This document shows positions 1-7,834 of a DNA stretch of 64,000 nucleotides, piece after piece (positions within the stretch are counted from its first letter, which is position 1; the number at the start of each line of letters is the position of its first letter). Under the pieces are notes generated by a model. That model was not told the origin of the DNA. It saw nothing but the letters and a program-made list of their open reading frames with translations, and searched no databases. This stretch comes from Nitrospirota bacterium (lineage in GTDB: Bacteria > Nitrospirota > Thermodesulfovibrionia > Thermodesulfovibrionales > UBA6898). Where the stretch lies: assembly GCA_021783515.1 (NCBI GenBank), contig JAJXTV010000014.1, positions 1 through 64,000 on the forward strand, read 5' to 3'. The translations under genes were made by a program, and so were the position numbers.

Positions 1-224
1 TGGCCACGACGATGATGGGCAGCATGATCAAGAAGATCAACTGGCCTTCCATCCCCGAGCTTGTCGACGCCTGCAGGGAGATGGAGGTGAAATTCATCGC
101 CTGCACCCCGACGCTCGAGATGACCGGGGTGAAGAAAGAGGACCTCGTCGAAGGCACAGTAACCGCCGGAGCGGCAGAGTTCCTCGACTTTGCGCTCGAC
201 GCCAATATAAGTCTGTTCGTGTAA
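1..224 (+). CDS. DsrE/DsrF-like family protein, C-terminal part
   Basis: The reading frame is open from the left edge (frame starts at base 3) to a TAA at 222-224, so the gene begins outside the window. The visible 74 residues include a segment on the cysteine-containing end of a DsrE/DrsH-type fold (FIACTPTLEMTGV, then a Gly/Ala-rich helix). Such small proteins are sulfur-trafficking or peroxiredoxin-like proteins often found in sulfur-metabolising bacteria. The nearby Cys in FIAC is the likely functional residue. Without the N-terminus the subfamily cannot be fixed. A clear terminator follows, so this is the last gene of its transcript. Confidence 0.6.
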   Translation, partial: ATTMMGSMIKKINWPSIPELVDACREMEVKFIACTPTLEMTGVKKEDLVEGTVTAGAAEFLDFALDANISLFV

Positions 225-306
225 GCCAACCCCGTGCGGGCATTTCTACCCTCCAGCTCGCACGGGAGTCCAGGGGGTTATCCCCGATCCCCAGCCCTCT
301 GGACAT

Positions 307-334
307 AGGCCCTCTTCGGAGGGCCTTTTTTTTT
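307..334 (+). terminator. Rho-independent terminator after the DsrE-like gene
   Basis: A GC-rich stem (AGGCCCTC paired with GAGGGCCT around a short TTCG loop) is followed directly by nine T residues. The TTCG tetraloop and the T-run are the classical arrangement. It lies about 80 bases after the DsrE-like stop codon. Confidence 0.9.
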
Positions 335-395
335 GACGTTCCGTGCATTGCCCACGCGGCTTGCTTCGGCTTCCTCTCGGAGATATACTGGAGCA

Positions 396-1706
396 GTGGC
401 ACCGTTCACCGCAACCCCACGAGAATCGACATTCGTAAGATTCCGGCGAAATCGTAGCGTCGCCCTCCACCTCGCACTCTGGCTTCTTCTTTCATTTCAG
501 ACTATTCGGCTTATTGAGCCGTCTTTCACCCGCCCGTCTTACGGCTTATCGATTGTCACGTCGGGCAACGAGGCGGTCATGACCATTCTCGATTTCCCTT
601 TTCACTTCAACTTCGCCCAAAAGTTCTGGCGCGGCCACACTACCGCAGACTCCGGGCAGTCTATTTATTCGCCGGAGAACCACCTCAGGGTGACCTCGGA
701 CTGGGCGGGCGCAAGAGTCAGTCACTCGTTACACTTCGGTTATTCGCCGACGATGCTGTGGGTCCTCGCGCCTCTGGCGCCTTTTTCTCATGCGACCGCC
801 TATATCCTTTTCAGTGCAGCCGGCCTCCTGGCGATATTCTGGATTACGCGCCCCTCCCGCTGCCGCGGGGGAATAGGCCTCTTCACTTTTTTCGGTCAAC
901 TCGCGCAGAGATGCTTCGCCATCGGGCAGACCGCATTGCTGACGGGAGCCGGGCTTTTGTATCTGGCTGAAAGAAGCCGCGACGATTGCCCTGCCGAAAC
1001 CTGGGGAAAGGCATTCCTCTCAGGTGTCGTCTTATGGGCATTGACCGCCAAGCCGCCGATTGCGCTGACCGCCGGGACCGTGCTGCTCGGATTGCGGCGA
1101 TGGCGTATCCTTGCCGCAGGGGCGGCGCTCACCCTATTGTCGACGCTTATCGCCGCTCCGTTGATGGGAGCGCACTGGATAAGCGATTACATCCATCTGC
1201 TCGGGGCCTACAACCGGGCGTCGGCCGGGACGATTTTCGCCTGGTCTATCCGTCCGGAGATGATGGTGAATCTTCGGGCCGTTCTGAATATCGACGCGGG
1301 CCTGGCCGATGACGCGGCAGGCGTCATTTCGGCCGCTGTCTGGCTAATCGCCCTCCTCTTCACGGCGCTGTGCGGTTTGAGGGGCCTTTTCGGCGCGGAT
1401 AAGCTCTGGGCAATAAGCATGCTCTCTTATCTCCTCTTCTGCCCTCATGTCACCTCCACCGAAGAGCTCCTGCTCGCCGTGGTGTTTTCTATTCTTATTC
1501 CCGTAAGGGGAAAGCTTTCCGGACGTGCTTTGGTCTTATTCTTCTTGCTGCCCCTCCTGCCCGTGCTATCTGCGTTGGCGGGTCCCCTTTATCCCGTACG
1601 CCTTCCTGTCTTCATAGTGCAGTTGTGCCTTATGGCCCTCATTGCCGCCGACTTCAGGAAACCGGCGGAGATGCCGGCCGCCGAACTGCCGATAGTTGCG
1701 TCATAA
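396..1706 (+). CDS. Polytopic membrane protein, GT87/DUF2029-like
   Basis: An integral membrane protein of about 436 residues with roughly ten hydrophobic segments. The stretch around residues 210-270, where an AKPP motif is followed by a basic RRWR loop and a helix ending before a DYIHLL segment, resembles the core of GT87 (DUF2029) mannosyltransferase-like proteins, which use polyprenyl-phosphate sugars at the membrane. The frame is open upstream to a TTG at 333, but that codon lies inside the terminator T-run. I prefer the GTG at 396, which has a weak GGAG just before it; the true start is uncertain. Donor and acceptor are unknown. It appears monocistronic, since the next gene has its own promoter. 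Confidence 0.6.
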   Translation: MAPFTATPRESTFVRFRRNRSVALHLALWLLLSFQTIRLIEPSFTRPSYGLSIVTSGNEAVMTILDFPFHFNFAQKFWRGHTTADSGQSIYSPENHLRVTSDWAGARVSHSLHFGYSPTMLWVLAPLAPFSHATAYILFSAAGLLAIFWITRPSRCRGGIGLFTFFGQLAQRCFAIGQTALLTGAGLLYLAERSRDDCPAETWGKAFLSGVVLWALTAKPPIALTAGTVLLGLRRWRILAAGAALTLLSTLIAAPLMGAHWISDYIHLLGAYNRASAGTIFAWSIRPEMMVNLRAVLNIDAGLADDAAGVISAAVWLIALLFTALCGLRGLFGADKLWAISMLSYLLFCPHVTSTEELLLAVVFSILIPVRGKLSGRALVLFFLLPLLPVLSALAGPLYPVRLPVFIVQLCLMALIAADFRKPAEMPAAELPIVAS

Positions 1707-1817
1707 GGAAGCGGCTGACGGATGTGAGACGAAAAGCGGCCCTTCTTCCCCTATGATTAATCGCCTCACCCGGTGCCCGCAGCCGGCCCTGCCCGTTCGG
1801 CCGCGTGCCGCACGATG

Positions 1818-1846
1818 TTGACCGACGGGCCATTTTTTGCTATAGT
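1818..1846 (+). promoter_or_regulatory. Sigma-70-type promoter of the kelch gene
   Basis: TTGACC at 1818-1823 and TATAGT at 1841-1846 are separated by exactly 17 bases. The predicted start of transcription near 1853 gives a leader of about 30 bases containing AAGGAGGG before the ATG at 1883. Confidence 0.75.
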
Positions 1847-1882
1847 TGATCAATTTTCGCGTTTTCAAAAGGAGGGTTTTAC

Positions 1883-2932
1883 ATGAAGAAGGTGCGTTTG
1901 TTCCCCTTAGTCATTTTGTCCGTCTGTCTGCTCGTTTCCGTTTCCGAGGCGGCGATCACCTGGACGACTCAGGCTGCCATGCCGACCGCGCGCGGCCAGC
2001 TGACCGTCGTCGCGGGCAATAACGGTCTGATTTACGCCATCGGAGGCTACGACAACGTCGGCGAGATGACTACGGTCGAGGCCTATGATCCGGCCTCCAA
2101 CACGTGGAGCACCAAGGCGTCGCTGCCGAATGCCACAAGGGGCGCAGCCGCCGCAAAGGGTCTGGATGGGAAGATATATGTCTTCGGCGGCTACAACAAT
2201 TCGATCGGGAACTCGCTGAATTACACACAGATTTATGACCCGGTGAGCGACACCTGGTCGGCCGGGGCGAACATGCCGACCGACGAATGGGAGGCCAGCG
2301 CGGCTGCAGGAAACAACGGAAGGATATATGTCTTCGGCGGCGAAACCAGCAATACGCTCGTACAGATATATAATCCGGCGAGCAACACCTGGTCGAGCGG
2401 CACGGCGATGCCTACCGGAAGGATCGGCTCGGGCGCGGTCACTATCAACGGCCTGATCTATGTGATCGGCGGTATGTACAATGGAAATGTCCCGTTGGGA
2501 ACAGTGGAGATCTATAATCCTGTCTCCAATACCTGGTCGACCGGAGCTTCGATGCCGACGCCCCGCTTTGAGTTCGGCATCGCCGCAGGACCCGGCACGT
2601 TCTATGCGGTGGGCGGCAATGACGGAGGCTTTCTCGCGACCAACGAGCAGGGAACGGTCACGGGATCAAGGATTTATGTGCTCGGAGGCTCCACCTCATA
2701 CAGCAATCAGGATCCTCCGTATATGAATACCTCAGAATCCTACGATCCGGTATCGAATACCTGGAGCGCCGAGACAAACCTGCCGACCGCAAGACGCGAA
2801 CTGGGCGCCGCCTTTGTTCAGGCTGCCGCCTCTGCGGTGCCTGCGATGGACGGCATTGGACTGGTTCTCTTCATGATAGCGGCCGGGATGGCTTCTCTTT
2901 ATATCATGAGGAGAAGGAATGTGAAAGGCTGA
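1883..2932 (+). CDS. Kelch-repeat exported protein with C-terminal sorting signal
   Basis: A 349-residue protein beginning with a signal peptide (basic MKKVR, hydrophobic core, cleavage near SEA-A). The body is about six kelch repeats of roughly 50 residues, each with an N-T-W-S motif, a P-T-R or similar segment, and an I-Y-V-x-G-G strand, which should fold as a beta-propeller. The last 30 residues are VPAMDG, a hydrophobic helix and a terminal RRR cluster. This is the layout of IPTL/PEP-CTERM-type sorting signals that direct proteins to the envelope or outside. The strong ribosome site AAGGAGGG and a consensus promoter fix the start. The ligand of the propeller is unknown, and no exosortase-like gene is visible here. 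Confidence 0.8.
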   Translation: MKKVRLFPLVILSVCLLVSVSEAAITWTTQAAMPTARGQLTVVAGNNGLIYAIGGYDNVGEMTTVEAYDPASNTWSTKASLPNATRGAAAAKGLDGKIYVFGGYNNSIGNSLNYTQIYDPVSDTWSAGANMPTDEWEASAAAGNNGRIYVFGGETSNTLVQIYNPASNTWSSGTAMPTGRIGSGAVTINGLIYVIGGMYNGNVPLGTVEIYNPVSNTWSTGASMPTPRFEFGIAAGPGTFYAVGGNDGGFLATNEQGTVTGSRIYVLGGSTSYSNQDPPYMNTSESYDPVSNTWSAETNLPTARRELGAAFVQAAASAVPAMDGIGLVLFMIAAGMASLYIMRRRNVKG

Positions 2933-2959
2933 GAAGCCTCCCTTCGGCCTACGAACGAA

Positions 2960-2993
2960 AAAGGCGGGGAGAATTCTCCCCGCCTTTTTTTAT
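2960..2993. terminator. Bidirectional terminator between convergent genes
   Basis: A perfect palindromic stem (AAAGGCGGGGAGAA / TTCTCCCCGCCTTT) carries a seven-T tail on the plus strand and a shorter T-tail on the minus strand. It lies between the kelch gene and the convergent ferredoxin gene and should stop transcription from both sides. Confidence 0.9.
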
Positions 2994-3058
2994 TGCCCGG
3001 GCGGCCGAATCGATCAATGCGCCGGCATGCGGCGAAGGGCCGGCCCCGAACGCTACAC

Positions 3059-3247
3059 TTATTCTATCGTAATCGCCTCGACCGGGCAGTTCTCCTCAGC
3101 CGCCTCGCAGCAGCCGACGAACTCGCAGTCCTCGGCGTCCATAACCTCCGCCTTTCCGATCACCTCGTCGAGATGAAAGACGGCGGGACAGATCTCCTGG
3201 CAGGTGCCGCATCCGATGCACGTATCCTGATCTACGACCACGTTCAT
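3059..3247 (-). CDS. Monocluster [4Fe-4S] ferredoxin
   Basis: A 62-residue ferredoxin with C10-x2-C13-x2-C16-x3-C20-P near the N-terminus and C54-P near the C-terminus. Following the Thermotoga-type single-cluster pattern, C10, C13, C16 and C54 should bind the cluster. C20 with one of C41, C46 or C47 could form a disulfide. It is a cytoplasmic low-potential electron carrier. Its ATG overlaps the stop codon of the upstream deoxyhypusine-synthase-like gene (ATGA), so the two are translationally coupled. The pairing is unusual and the redox partner is not evident from the window. Confidence 0.92.
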   Translation of the reverse strand: MNVVVDQDTCIGCGTCQEICPAVFHLDEVIGKAEVMDAEDCEFVGCCEAAEENCPVEAITIE

Positions 3248-4191
3248 TGCATTTCCTCCATTATCGCGGCCGCCAGAAGCGGGAACATGATCTCGTGGTG
3301 GCCGGTCAGGGCGTAACTGCGACCCTTCATCGACGTAGGCCTCCTCAGCACGTTCTCCCTCGGCCGGTAGTGCTGGATAAAGTCCATATTCACCGTAGTG
3401 AAGTCCTCGACCTTATGGCCGAGGTTTCGCGCAATGTTCAGCGCCTTCAGAAAGACCTCGGGAAGCACCACGGCCGACCCCAGATTCAGATAGACCCCGC
3501 CCTCAAGATCGGCGACGACCGCAGCAAGAAGCCTGAAGTCGCTCATGCTCCCCTTTCCTATGGCGGCGCCGTCGGCCTCAGGGTGCATATGGATAATGTC
3601 CGTGCCGACCGCTACGTGCACAGTAGCGGGGACGCCCAGGCCGATGGCCCTTGAGAAGATACTCTTTTCCTTGTGAGGAAATCGCCCCTTGCCGATATAT
3701 TCCCCTACCGACTTTCCGATCCCGTGTCCTTTTTTCACGCCGTTTCGGATCGCCAGGTTCAGCCCGCGCCCCGTCTCCCGGGCCATGCCGAACGTGCCGG
3801 TGCAGAGCTCCCTCGCGACGTCTTCCGACGTATGTCCGACCAGGGCGATCTCGAAGTCATGGACCGTCGATGCCCCGTTTGTCGCGACCGCGGTGATAAC
3901 GTCCCTGCGCATCAGTTCTATGATCAGGGGAGAAAGTCCCAGCTTGATCGGATGGGCGCCCATGCCCACTATTACCGGCCTTCCCTTTTCCCTCGCCTTC
4001 AGGACCGCCCCGACCACCGCCTTGAAGTCCCTTGCCGCGTAGGCATCGGGCAATTTATCGAGGAAATCCCTGAAACTATCGCCGCGGGCCGGAGTCCCGG
4101 CAAAGGACGCCACGGAGACCTTGCTTGCCCGTGCGCAGAGGGAGTAGGACTTTGCGGACTTCAGGGAAACCGGCCGATAGCGCTTCTTCAT
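3244..4191 (-). CDS. Deoxyhypusine-synthase-like protein of unknown function
   Basis: About 315 residues. A Gly-rich segment (VIVGMGAHPIKLGLSP), the motif TNGAS-x-HDFE and a later VAVGTDIIHMHP strand suggest a Rossmann-like NAD-binding fold related to deoxyhypusine synthase. Bacteria lack eIF5A, so the family assignment gives no substrate. The frame extends to an ATG at 4245; I choose the ATG at 4191 (MKKRYRP), because a TACAAT hexamer at 4199-4204 lies just upstream and nothing in the extra 18 residues looks conserved. No ribosome site precedes either start, so a leaderless transcript is possible. The last bases overlap the ferredoxin start, suggesting a two-gene operon. Function is unassigned. 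Confidence 0.6.
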   Translation of the reverse strand: MKKRYRPVSLKSAKSYSLCARASKVSVASFAGTPARGDSFRDFLDKLPDAYAARDFKAVVGAVLKAREKGRPVIVGMGAHPIKLGLSPLIIELMRRDVITAVATNGASTVHDFEIALVGHTSEDVARELCTGTFGMARETGRGLNLAIRNGVKKGHGIGKSVGEYIGKGRFPHKEKSIFSRAIGLGVPATVHVAVGTDIIHMHPEADGAAIGKGSMSDFRLLAAVVADLEGGVYLNLGSAVVLPEVFLKALNIARNLGHKVEDFTTVNMDFIQHYRPRENVLRRPTSMKGRSYALTGHHEIMFPLLAAAIMEEMQ

Positions 4192-4460
4192 GTCAGTGAT
4201 TGTACCACATCGGCCCTGTCCGGGATAACGAGAAAACGGCTGCATGCCGGATATCCACAGCGCCGACCCCGCATGAAATCAATCCGCGTCCGGAATACCG
4301 GGAGCCGATAATACAGCTTGCTTCTGACCTCCCCCTTTATCAAAAAGGGACCGCCATCTCAAAATCTCGCCGCCCGGTTGCGTCTGGGAGGCTTCCGGCC
4401 GGTTTCTCTTCTTCATTTCGGCAAAAGTTTGTACCACAGGTAAAACTGTAACAGCAAAAC

Positions 4461-4490
4461 TTGATTTAAAATAGCTTTTTATGGTAAAAA
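4461..4490 (+). promoter_or_regulatory. Possible rpsT promoter
   Basis: TTGATT at 4461-4466 and TAAAAA at 4485-4490 are 18 bases apart in an AT-rich stretch, about 30 bases before the rpsT start. The rest of the 4192-4506 interval shows no gene; it holds only this promoter and the upstream region of the divergent minus-strand gene. Confidence 0.4.
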
Positions 4491-4520
4491 ATAAGATACT
4501 TTTTCAAGGAGGAAACCAAT

Positions 4521-4811
4521 TTGGCGGCAAAGGCACCGGTAAAGAAGAACCTTTCAGCGATAAAGAGGGCCAGACAGGCCGAAAAGAGGAACGAACGCAA
4601 CAAGGTCGAGCGCTCGAAGATCAAGAGCGTGGTAAAAGCCGTCGAGGCAGCGGCCAAGGGCGGCGACCAGGATGCGGCGGCCGTTCTCCTGAAGGCGGTC
4701 AAGACGATCGACAGCGCCCGTTCGAAGGGCATCATCCACAAGAATAACGCAGCGAGAAAGATCTCAAGGCTGACAAAGAAGGTCAACGCGGCATCGCAGG
4801 CCGGCGCGTAA
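4521..4811 (+). CDS. rpsT: 30S ribosomal protein S20
   Basis: A 96-residue, strongly basic, all-helical protein. The N-terminal AKAPVKKNLSAIKRARQ and the later GIIHKNNAARKISRL are hallmarks of bacterial S20, which binds 16S rRNA early in 30S assembly. The only sensible start is a TTG at 4521, preceded by AAGGAGG at 4507-4513 with good spacing. E. coli rpsT also starts with TTG, where it matters for autogenous control, so the rare start here is probably functional. The gene is transcribed alone and is not next to holA, its neighbour in some genomes. Confidence 0.96.
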   Translation: MAAKAPVKKNLSAIKRARQAEKRNERNKVERSKIKSVVKAVEAAAKGGDQDAAAVLLKAVKTIDSARSKGIIHKNNAARKISRLTKKVNAASQAGA

Positions 4812-4932
4812 GAGCGCCGCAGCCCTTTTTCTTTTCCCGCCTATCCCGGCCGATTCGAGCCGGGCAGTTCCTGATCTCCCCTTCGGCAGAGACCGTAGTG
4901 AATGCGCTCCATTTAATATCTCCCGGCCTGCC

Positions 4933-5227
4933 GTTGCATGGGCAATTACCACAGAGGCGGAGAGAACGGCCCGAAAGGCCTTCCGCCGGTGTTCCTCATG
5001 GAAGCCGCGCCGGCGGATGCCGGGCCCGGTCTTCCCTTTCGATGAAGTCCCGAAATCTTGACGCCATGCCGTCAAATCCTATTGCATGAGATGAGCAGCA
5101 GGCCTCCAGCGAGCGAATGAAGGCAATAGCCGCTCCCTGCATCAGATTCCCTGCAGTCTTTATCTCAGGGAAGATCATAAAGATTTGAGGGACGCCCTCT
5201 CCGCCGGCATGCAGGGATAGGGTATAC
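4933..5227 (+). repeat. Interspersed repeat, copy 1
   Basis: This stretch fills most of the 450-base gap between rpsT and the next gene. Its left end (GTTGCAT, then GGCGGAGAG, then CGGCCCGAAAGGCC) and right end (AAAGATTTGAGGGA, then CTCTCCGCC, then CATGCAGGGATAGGGTAT) recur at 34.5 kb and 55.8 kb. The arms at 4956-4964 and 5197-5205 are a perfect 9-bp inverted pair. Compared with copy 3 it carries roughly 85 extra bases near 5090-5180. I see no credible gene in it. The right end carries TATACT, which could serve as a -10 element for the membrane protein that follows. Confidence 0.75.
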
Positions 5228-5263
5228 TTTTTGTATGCCACATAAAGGGGTTCGGGCCTGAAG

Positions 5264-6727
5264 ATGAAAAGGAACCTTCTTACCGCGCTCATCCTGCTCG
5301 CGGCGCTCCTGCCGCTCATCTTTCTCTGGTCCGCGGATTATCTCCCCTTCACCGATTATCCGAACCATCTTGCCGTCGTCAAGGTACTGAGGTCGTACGA
5401 CTCGGACCCGTTTTACCGGGAGTATTTCACGGTCCACTACCTCAATCCGCTGCCGGCGCCCAACATGATCTTCGACCTCTTCGCGGCAAAGCTTTTCCCT
5501 TTCGTCGATGAGGACATCGCAGGGAGGATATTCCTGAGCCTGTATGTCGTCCTGTCCCTGCTCTCGGTCATCCTTCTCAGCAGGGAAACCGGGGCGAATT
5601 CCGACGCGGCGCTCCTGGGCTATCTTCCGCTCCTCTATGGTTTTTTTTTCCAGGCGGCCTTCATGAACTTTCTCTTCAGCATCCCTCTCGTCTTCCTGGC
5701 GCTTGCGGCCCTTCTGCGCTTCGAGAAGAAAGGAGGGGGCCATTCCCTTGCCGCCCTCCTCTGCCTCTCCGGCCTCGTCTATCTCTCGCACATATTTTCG
5801 TTTCTCGTCCTCGCCCTCATCGTCACGATCCGCCTCCCCCGGGCCGGTCAGAAGAAGATCTTTCTTGGCGTCCTCGCCCTTTGTTTCGCCGCCGTGGCCG
5901 GATATCTCGTGAGCGCAGGTCTCTCGTTCCGCTGGCCCCCCTCGGTCGCAGGATATAAGCTGCATATCATGCCGCTTTACCTTCTCACGTATCCCCTTCA
6001 GTACTATGACGGGAAACTGGCGGACCTTTGTCTGGCACTTTACGGCGCCGCGCTCTGCTGGCTGCTGCTGTTTTCCGGGGTGAAGGAGAAACGCTTTCTC
6101 TTCGCGGCAGCCGCTCTGGCATTCTGTTATGCGGTCTTTCCGTTCAGCGGGGCCGGCGGTACGCTGATCGACGTCAGATTTCTGCCTTTTGCCGGACTCC
6201 TGTTTCTCGTCTCTCTCGGGAAAGACAACAGGACGCGATATGTCGTCCCCTTCTCGCTGCTGGGGATAGTCATCGCCCTCAAGCTGTTCGGATCTTTATC
6301 GTACTATGCGTCCTTCTCCAGGGAATTCCCGAAGATGATGGCATGCATGGAGCAGATCGGCGAACGATCGGCGGTACTGCCGGTCGTTTCGATCGAAGGG
6401 TCGAACATCAACCCCTATACTCATTCCTGGGGCTATCTTGTCCTGAAAAAAGATATCGTTACCCCCTACATCTTTGCCGGCGGCCAGCGGCCGCTGGGCT
6501 GGCGGCGCTCACTCTATGCCCCTTCCGGCATCTGGGGCTATGAAAGTGGCCGAGCCAAATCTCCCCTCTTATGGGAAAGGGTGGGGGAAACTTACGCATA
6601 CCTGCTGATCGTGGGGCGCACCGAAAGGATAGAGCGGCAGGCGGAGGAGATCGGCAGCAAACAGTGCGGAACCCCCGTTATGACGCTCTATCGCCTAAAC
6701 GGCCGGAATCAGATGCTCCCGCGGTAA
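5264..6727 (+). CDS. Polytopic membrane protein, possible GT-C glycosyltransferase
   Basis: A 487-residue membrane protein with about ten to eleven hydrophobic helices. A first extracytoplasmic loop holds TDYPNHLAVVK with acidic and basic residues, as in GT-C enzymes that use lipid-linked sugars. The C-terminal 120 residues form a soluble extracytoplasmic domain. There is no specific family motif I can name, so the glycosyltransferase label is by architecture only. The start ATG at 5264 follows a repeat element. Two other large membrane proteins of similar type lie at 396-1706 and 16317-17972, pointing to envelope or pilus glycosylation in this region. Confidence 0.55.
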   Translation: MKRNLLTALILLAALLPLIFLWSADYLPFTDYPNHLAVVKVLRSYDSDPFYREYFTVHYLNPLPAPNMIFDLFAAKLFPFVDEDIAGRIFLSLYVVLSLLSVILLSRETGANSDAALLGYLPLLYGFFFQAAFMNFLFSIPLVFLALAALLRFEKKGGGHSLAALLCLSGLVYLSHIFSFLVLALIVTIRLPRAGQKKIFLGVLALCFAAVAGYLVSAGLSFRWPPSVAGYKLHIMPLYLLTYPLQYYDGKLADLCLALYGAALCWLLLFSGVKEKRFLFAAAALAFCYAVFPFSGAGGTLIDVRFLPFAGLLFLVSLGKDNRTRYVVPFSLLGIVIALKLFGSLSYYASFSREFPKMMACMEQIGERSAVLPVVSIEGSNINPYTHSWGYLVLKKDIVTPYIFAGGQRPLGWRRSLYAPSGIWGYESGRAKSPLLWERVGETYAYLLIVGRTERIERQAEEIGSKQCGTPVMTLYRLNGRNQMLPR

Positions 6728-6789
6728 CCCTCCCCTCATCGCTGGGCTGACATAAATTGTCAATTATTAAATTTTTTTAACCTTGTCTC

Positions 6790-6818
6790 TTGACACCCTT
6801 GATCTTTACTGCTAAAAG
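6790..6818 (+). promoter_or_regulatory. Promoter of the Tad pilus operon
   Basis: A consensus TTGACA at 6790-6795 and TAAAAG at 6813-6818 are separated by 17 bases. Predicted transcription start is near 6825. This gives a long leader of about 130 bases before the first pilin gene. Confidence 0.75.
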
Positions 6819-6822
6819 TTGA

Positions 6823-6842
6823 ACTAAGAGGTCACTCTTAGT
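6823..6842 (+). promoter_or_regulatory. Perfect palindrome at the Tad transcription start
   Basis: ACTAAGAG and CTCTTAGT (8 bp each) flank GTCA. The element overlaps the predicted +1 position, where it could be a repressor operator in DNA or a protective 5' hairpin in RNA. The sequence alone cannot separate these. Confidence 0.5.
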
Positions 6843-6857
6843 GACCCGATTCTGGTT

Positions 6858-6959
6858 ATGGAGCATCGATTCATCCAAGGAGGTGATGGTCATCGGGCTA
6901 CCGGAGTAGTAAAGCGAGGGGATAGAGCAACTTTTAACCCTGTAAGGGGGAAACCATGA
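6858..6959 (+). other. Possible leader ORF overlapping the first flp gene
   Basis: An ATG at 6858 opens a 33-codon frame ending in a TGA that overlaps the flp ATG (ATGA at 6956-6959). Within it lies AAGGAGGTGAT at 6877-6887, an exact complement of the 16S rRNA 3' end, followed too closely by a seven-codon mini-ORF (6886-6909). Neither frame has a normally spaced ribosome site. This may be chance or a translational control leader. Confidence 0.2.
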
Positions 6960-7162
6960 AGAAGATAGCCGACGTCTACCAGAAGATCAATTTCAAGCTG
7001 TTCAGCGTCCTCACGAGCGAAAAAGGCCAGACGGCAATCGAGTATGCGCTCGTGGCGGTGCTTATCGCAATCGTGCTCGTCTTTGCCTTTAAAGGAACCG
7101 AGACCGGCATATCGACTGCGGCCAGCAAGGTCAACAGCACACTGGGCGCATCCGCCCAGTAG
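6956..7162 (+). CDS. flp: Flp/Fap-type pilin
   Basis: A 68-residue prepilin. A basic N-terminal leader is followed by EKGQTAIEYALVAVLIAIVLVFAF, the class IVb Flp signature: Gly before the cleavage site, Glu at +5 and Tyr at +6 of the mature protein, then a hydrophobic helix. The mature subunit of about 40 residues assembles into the Tad pilus. The ribosome site AAGGGGGA precedes the ATG. It is the first gene of the Tad operon and is matched by a second flp at 21905, which has the same Q-T-A-I-E-Y-A-L core but a different tail. Confidence 0.95.
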   Translation: MKKIADVYQKINFKLFSVLTSEKGQTAIEYALVAVLIAIVLVFAFKGTETGISTAASKVNSTLGASAQ

Positions 7163-7248
7163 CGCGGCAGGAGCTGATGACACAGGGGCGGCACTACCGC
7201 CCCTCAGCTCTCAACGTCCACCCATATAGCGAAGCCAAAGGTTCCGCC

Positions 7249-7704
7249 ATGAAAATACTCAGGAGGCCAAAGGGGCAGACGGTCATCGAGACCGCCCTCA
7301 TAATAACCCTTCTTCTCATGCTGTTTTTCGGCATCGCCGAGATCGCAAGGGCCTGGTGGATCAAGGGACAGCTGAACAATGCCGCCAGAGTCGGGGTAAG
7401 GGTCGCCATCGTGACATCGCCCCTTACGGGAGGCGACATCAATTGCGCGTCGGCCACGGATGCCGTCCGGGCTGCCGCATGCAATTCGATCTCCAGCGCC
7501 GACGTGAAAAATACCGCAGTGGTCACGGTCGGCAGCAGCGGGAGTCTTGAAGAGCCGCAGAGCGGAGATGAGATTACCGTGACGGTGATCGGCACCTTCA
7601 CTTCGGTAGTGCCCGGACTTTCTACCGGAGGAAACACCGGATGGGGCAGTCTTTTCCCCGCCAGCAAAGGGCTTGCCGGCGTGTCGGTGATGAGACACGA
7701 ATGA
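7249..7704 (+). CDS. tadE: TadE-like pseudopilin
   Basis: About 151 residues. The N-terminus KGQTVIETALIITLLLMLFFGIAEIAR is the TadE-like (PF07811) segment: a processed leader with Glu at +5 and one transmembrane helix, followed by a soluble periplasmic domain. TadE is a minor pilin of the Flp pilus. The frame is open upstream to 7177, but the intervening residues are polar and not family-like, so I choose the ATG at 7249 (MKILRRPKG). Its ribosome site is weak (AAAGG). It lies 86 bases after flp in the same direction. Confidence 0.85.
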   Translation: MKILRRPKGQTVIETALIITLLLMLFFGIAEIARAWWIKGQLNNAARVGVRVAIVTSPLTGGDINCASATDAVRAAACNSISSADVKNTAVVTVGSSGSLEEPQSGDEITVTVIGTFTSVVPGLSTGGNTGWGSLFPASKGLAGVSVMRHE

Positions 7705-7834
7705 AAAAGAAACGATAGGTCGAATTTTGAATAGACGGGGAAACAGGGTACATTCAGAGTTCGGGGCCGACGGCCGGAGCTTTGAGATAATTATGAGCAT
7801 TACTCATTAATCGTTTCGAAAGAGGGGGGTTATT

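Noticed and set aside
4798-4833. Terminator after rpsT
   Set aside because: GGCGC and GCGCC can form a 5-bp stem, but the T-rich run is interrupted and starts six bases away; too weak to list.
6843-6955. A cyclic-di-GMP or other known riboswitch before flp
   Set aside because: I could not find the conserved GEMM core or any other riboswitch core I know.
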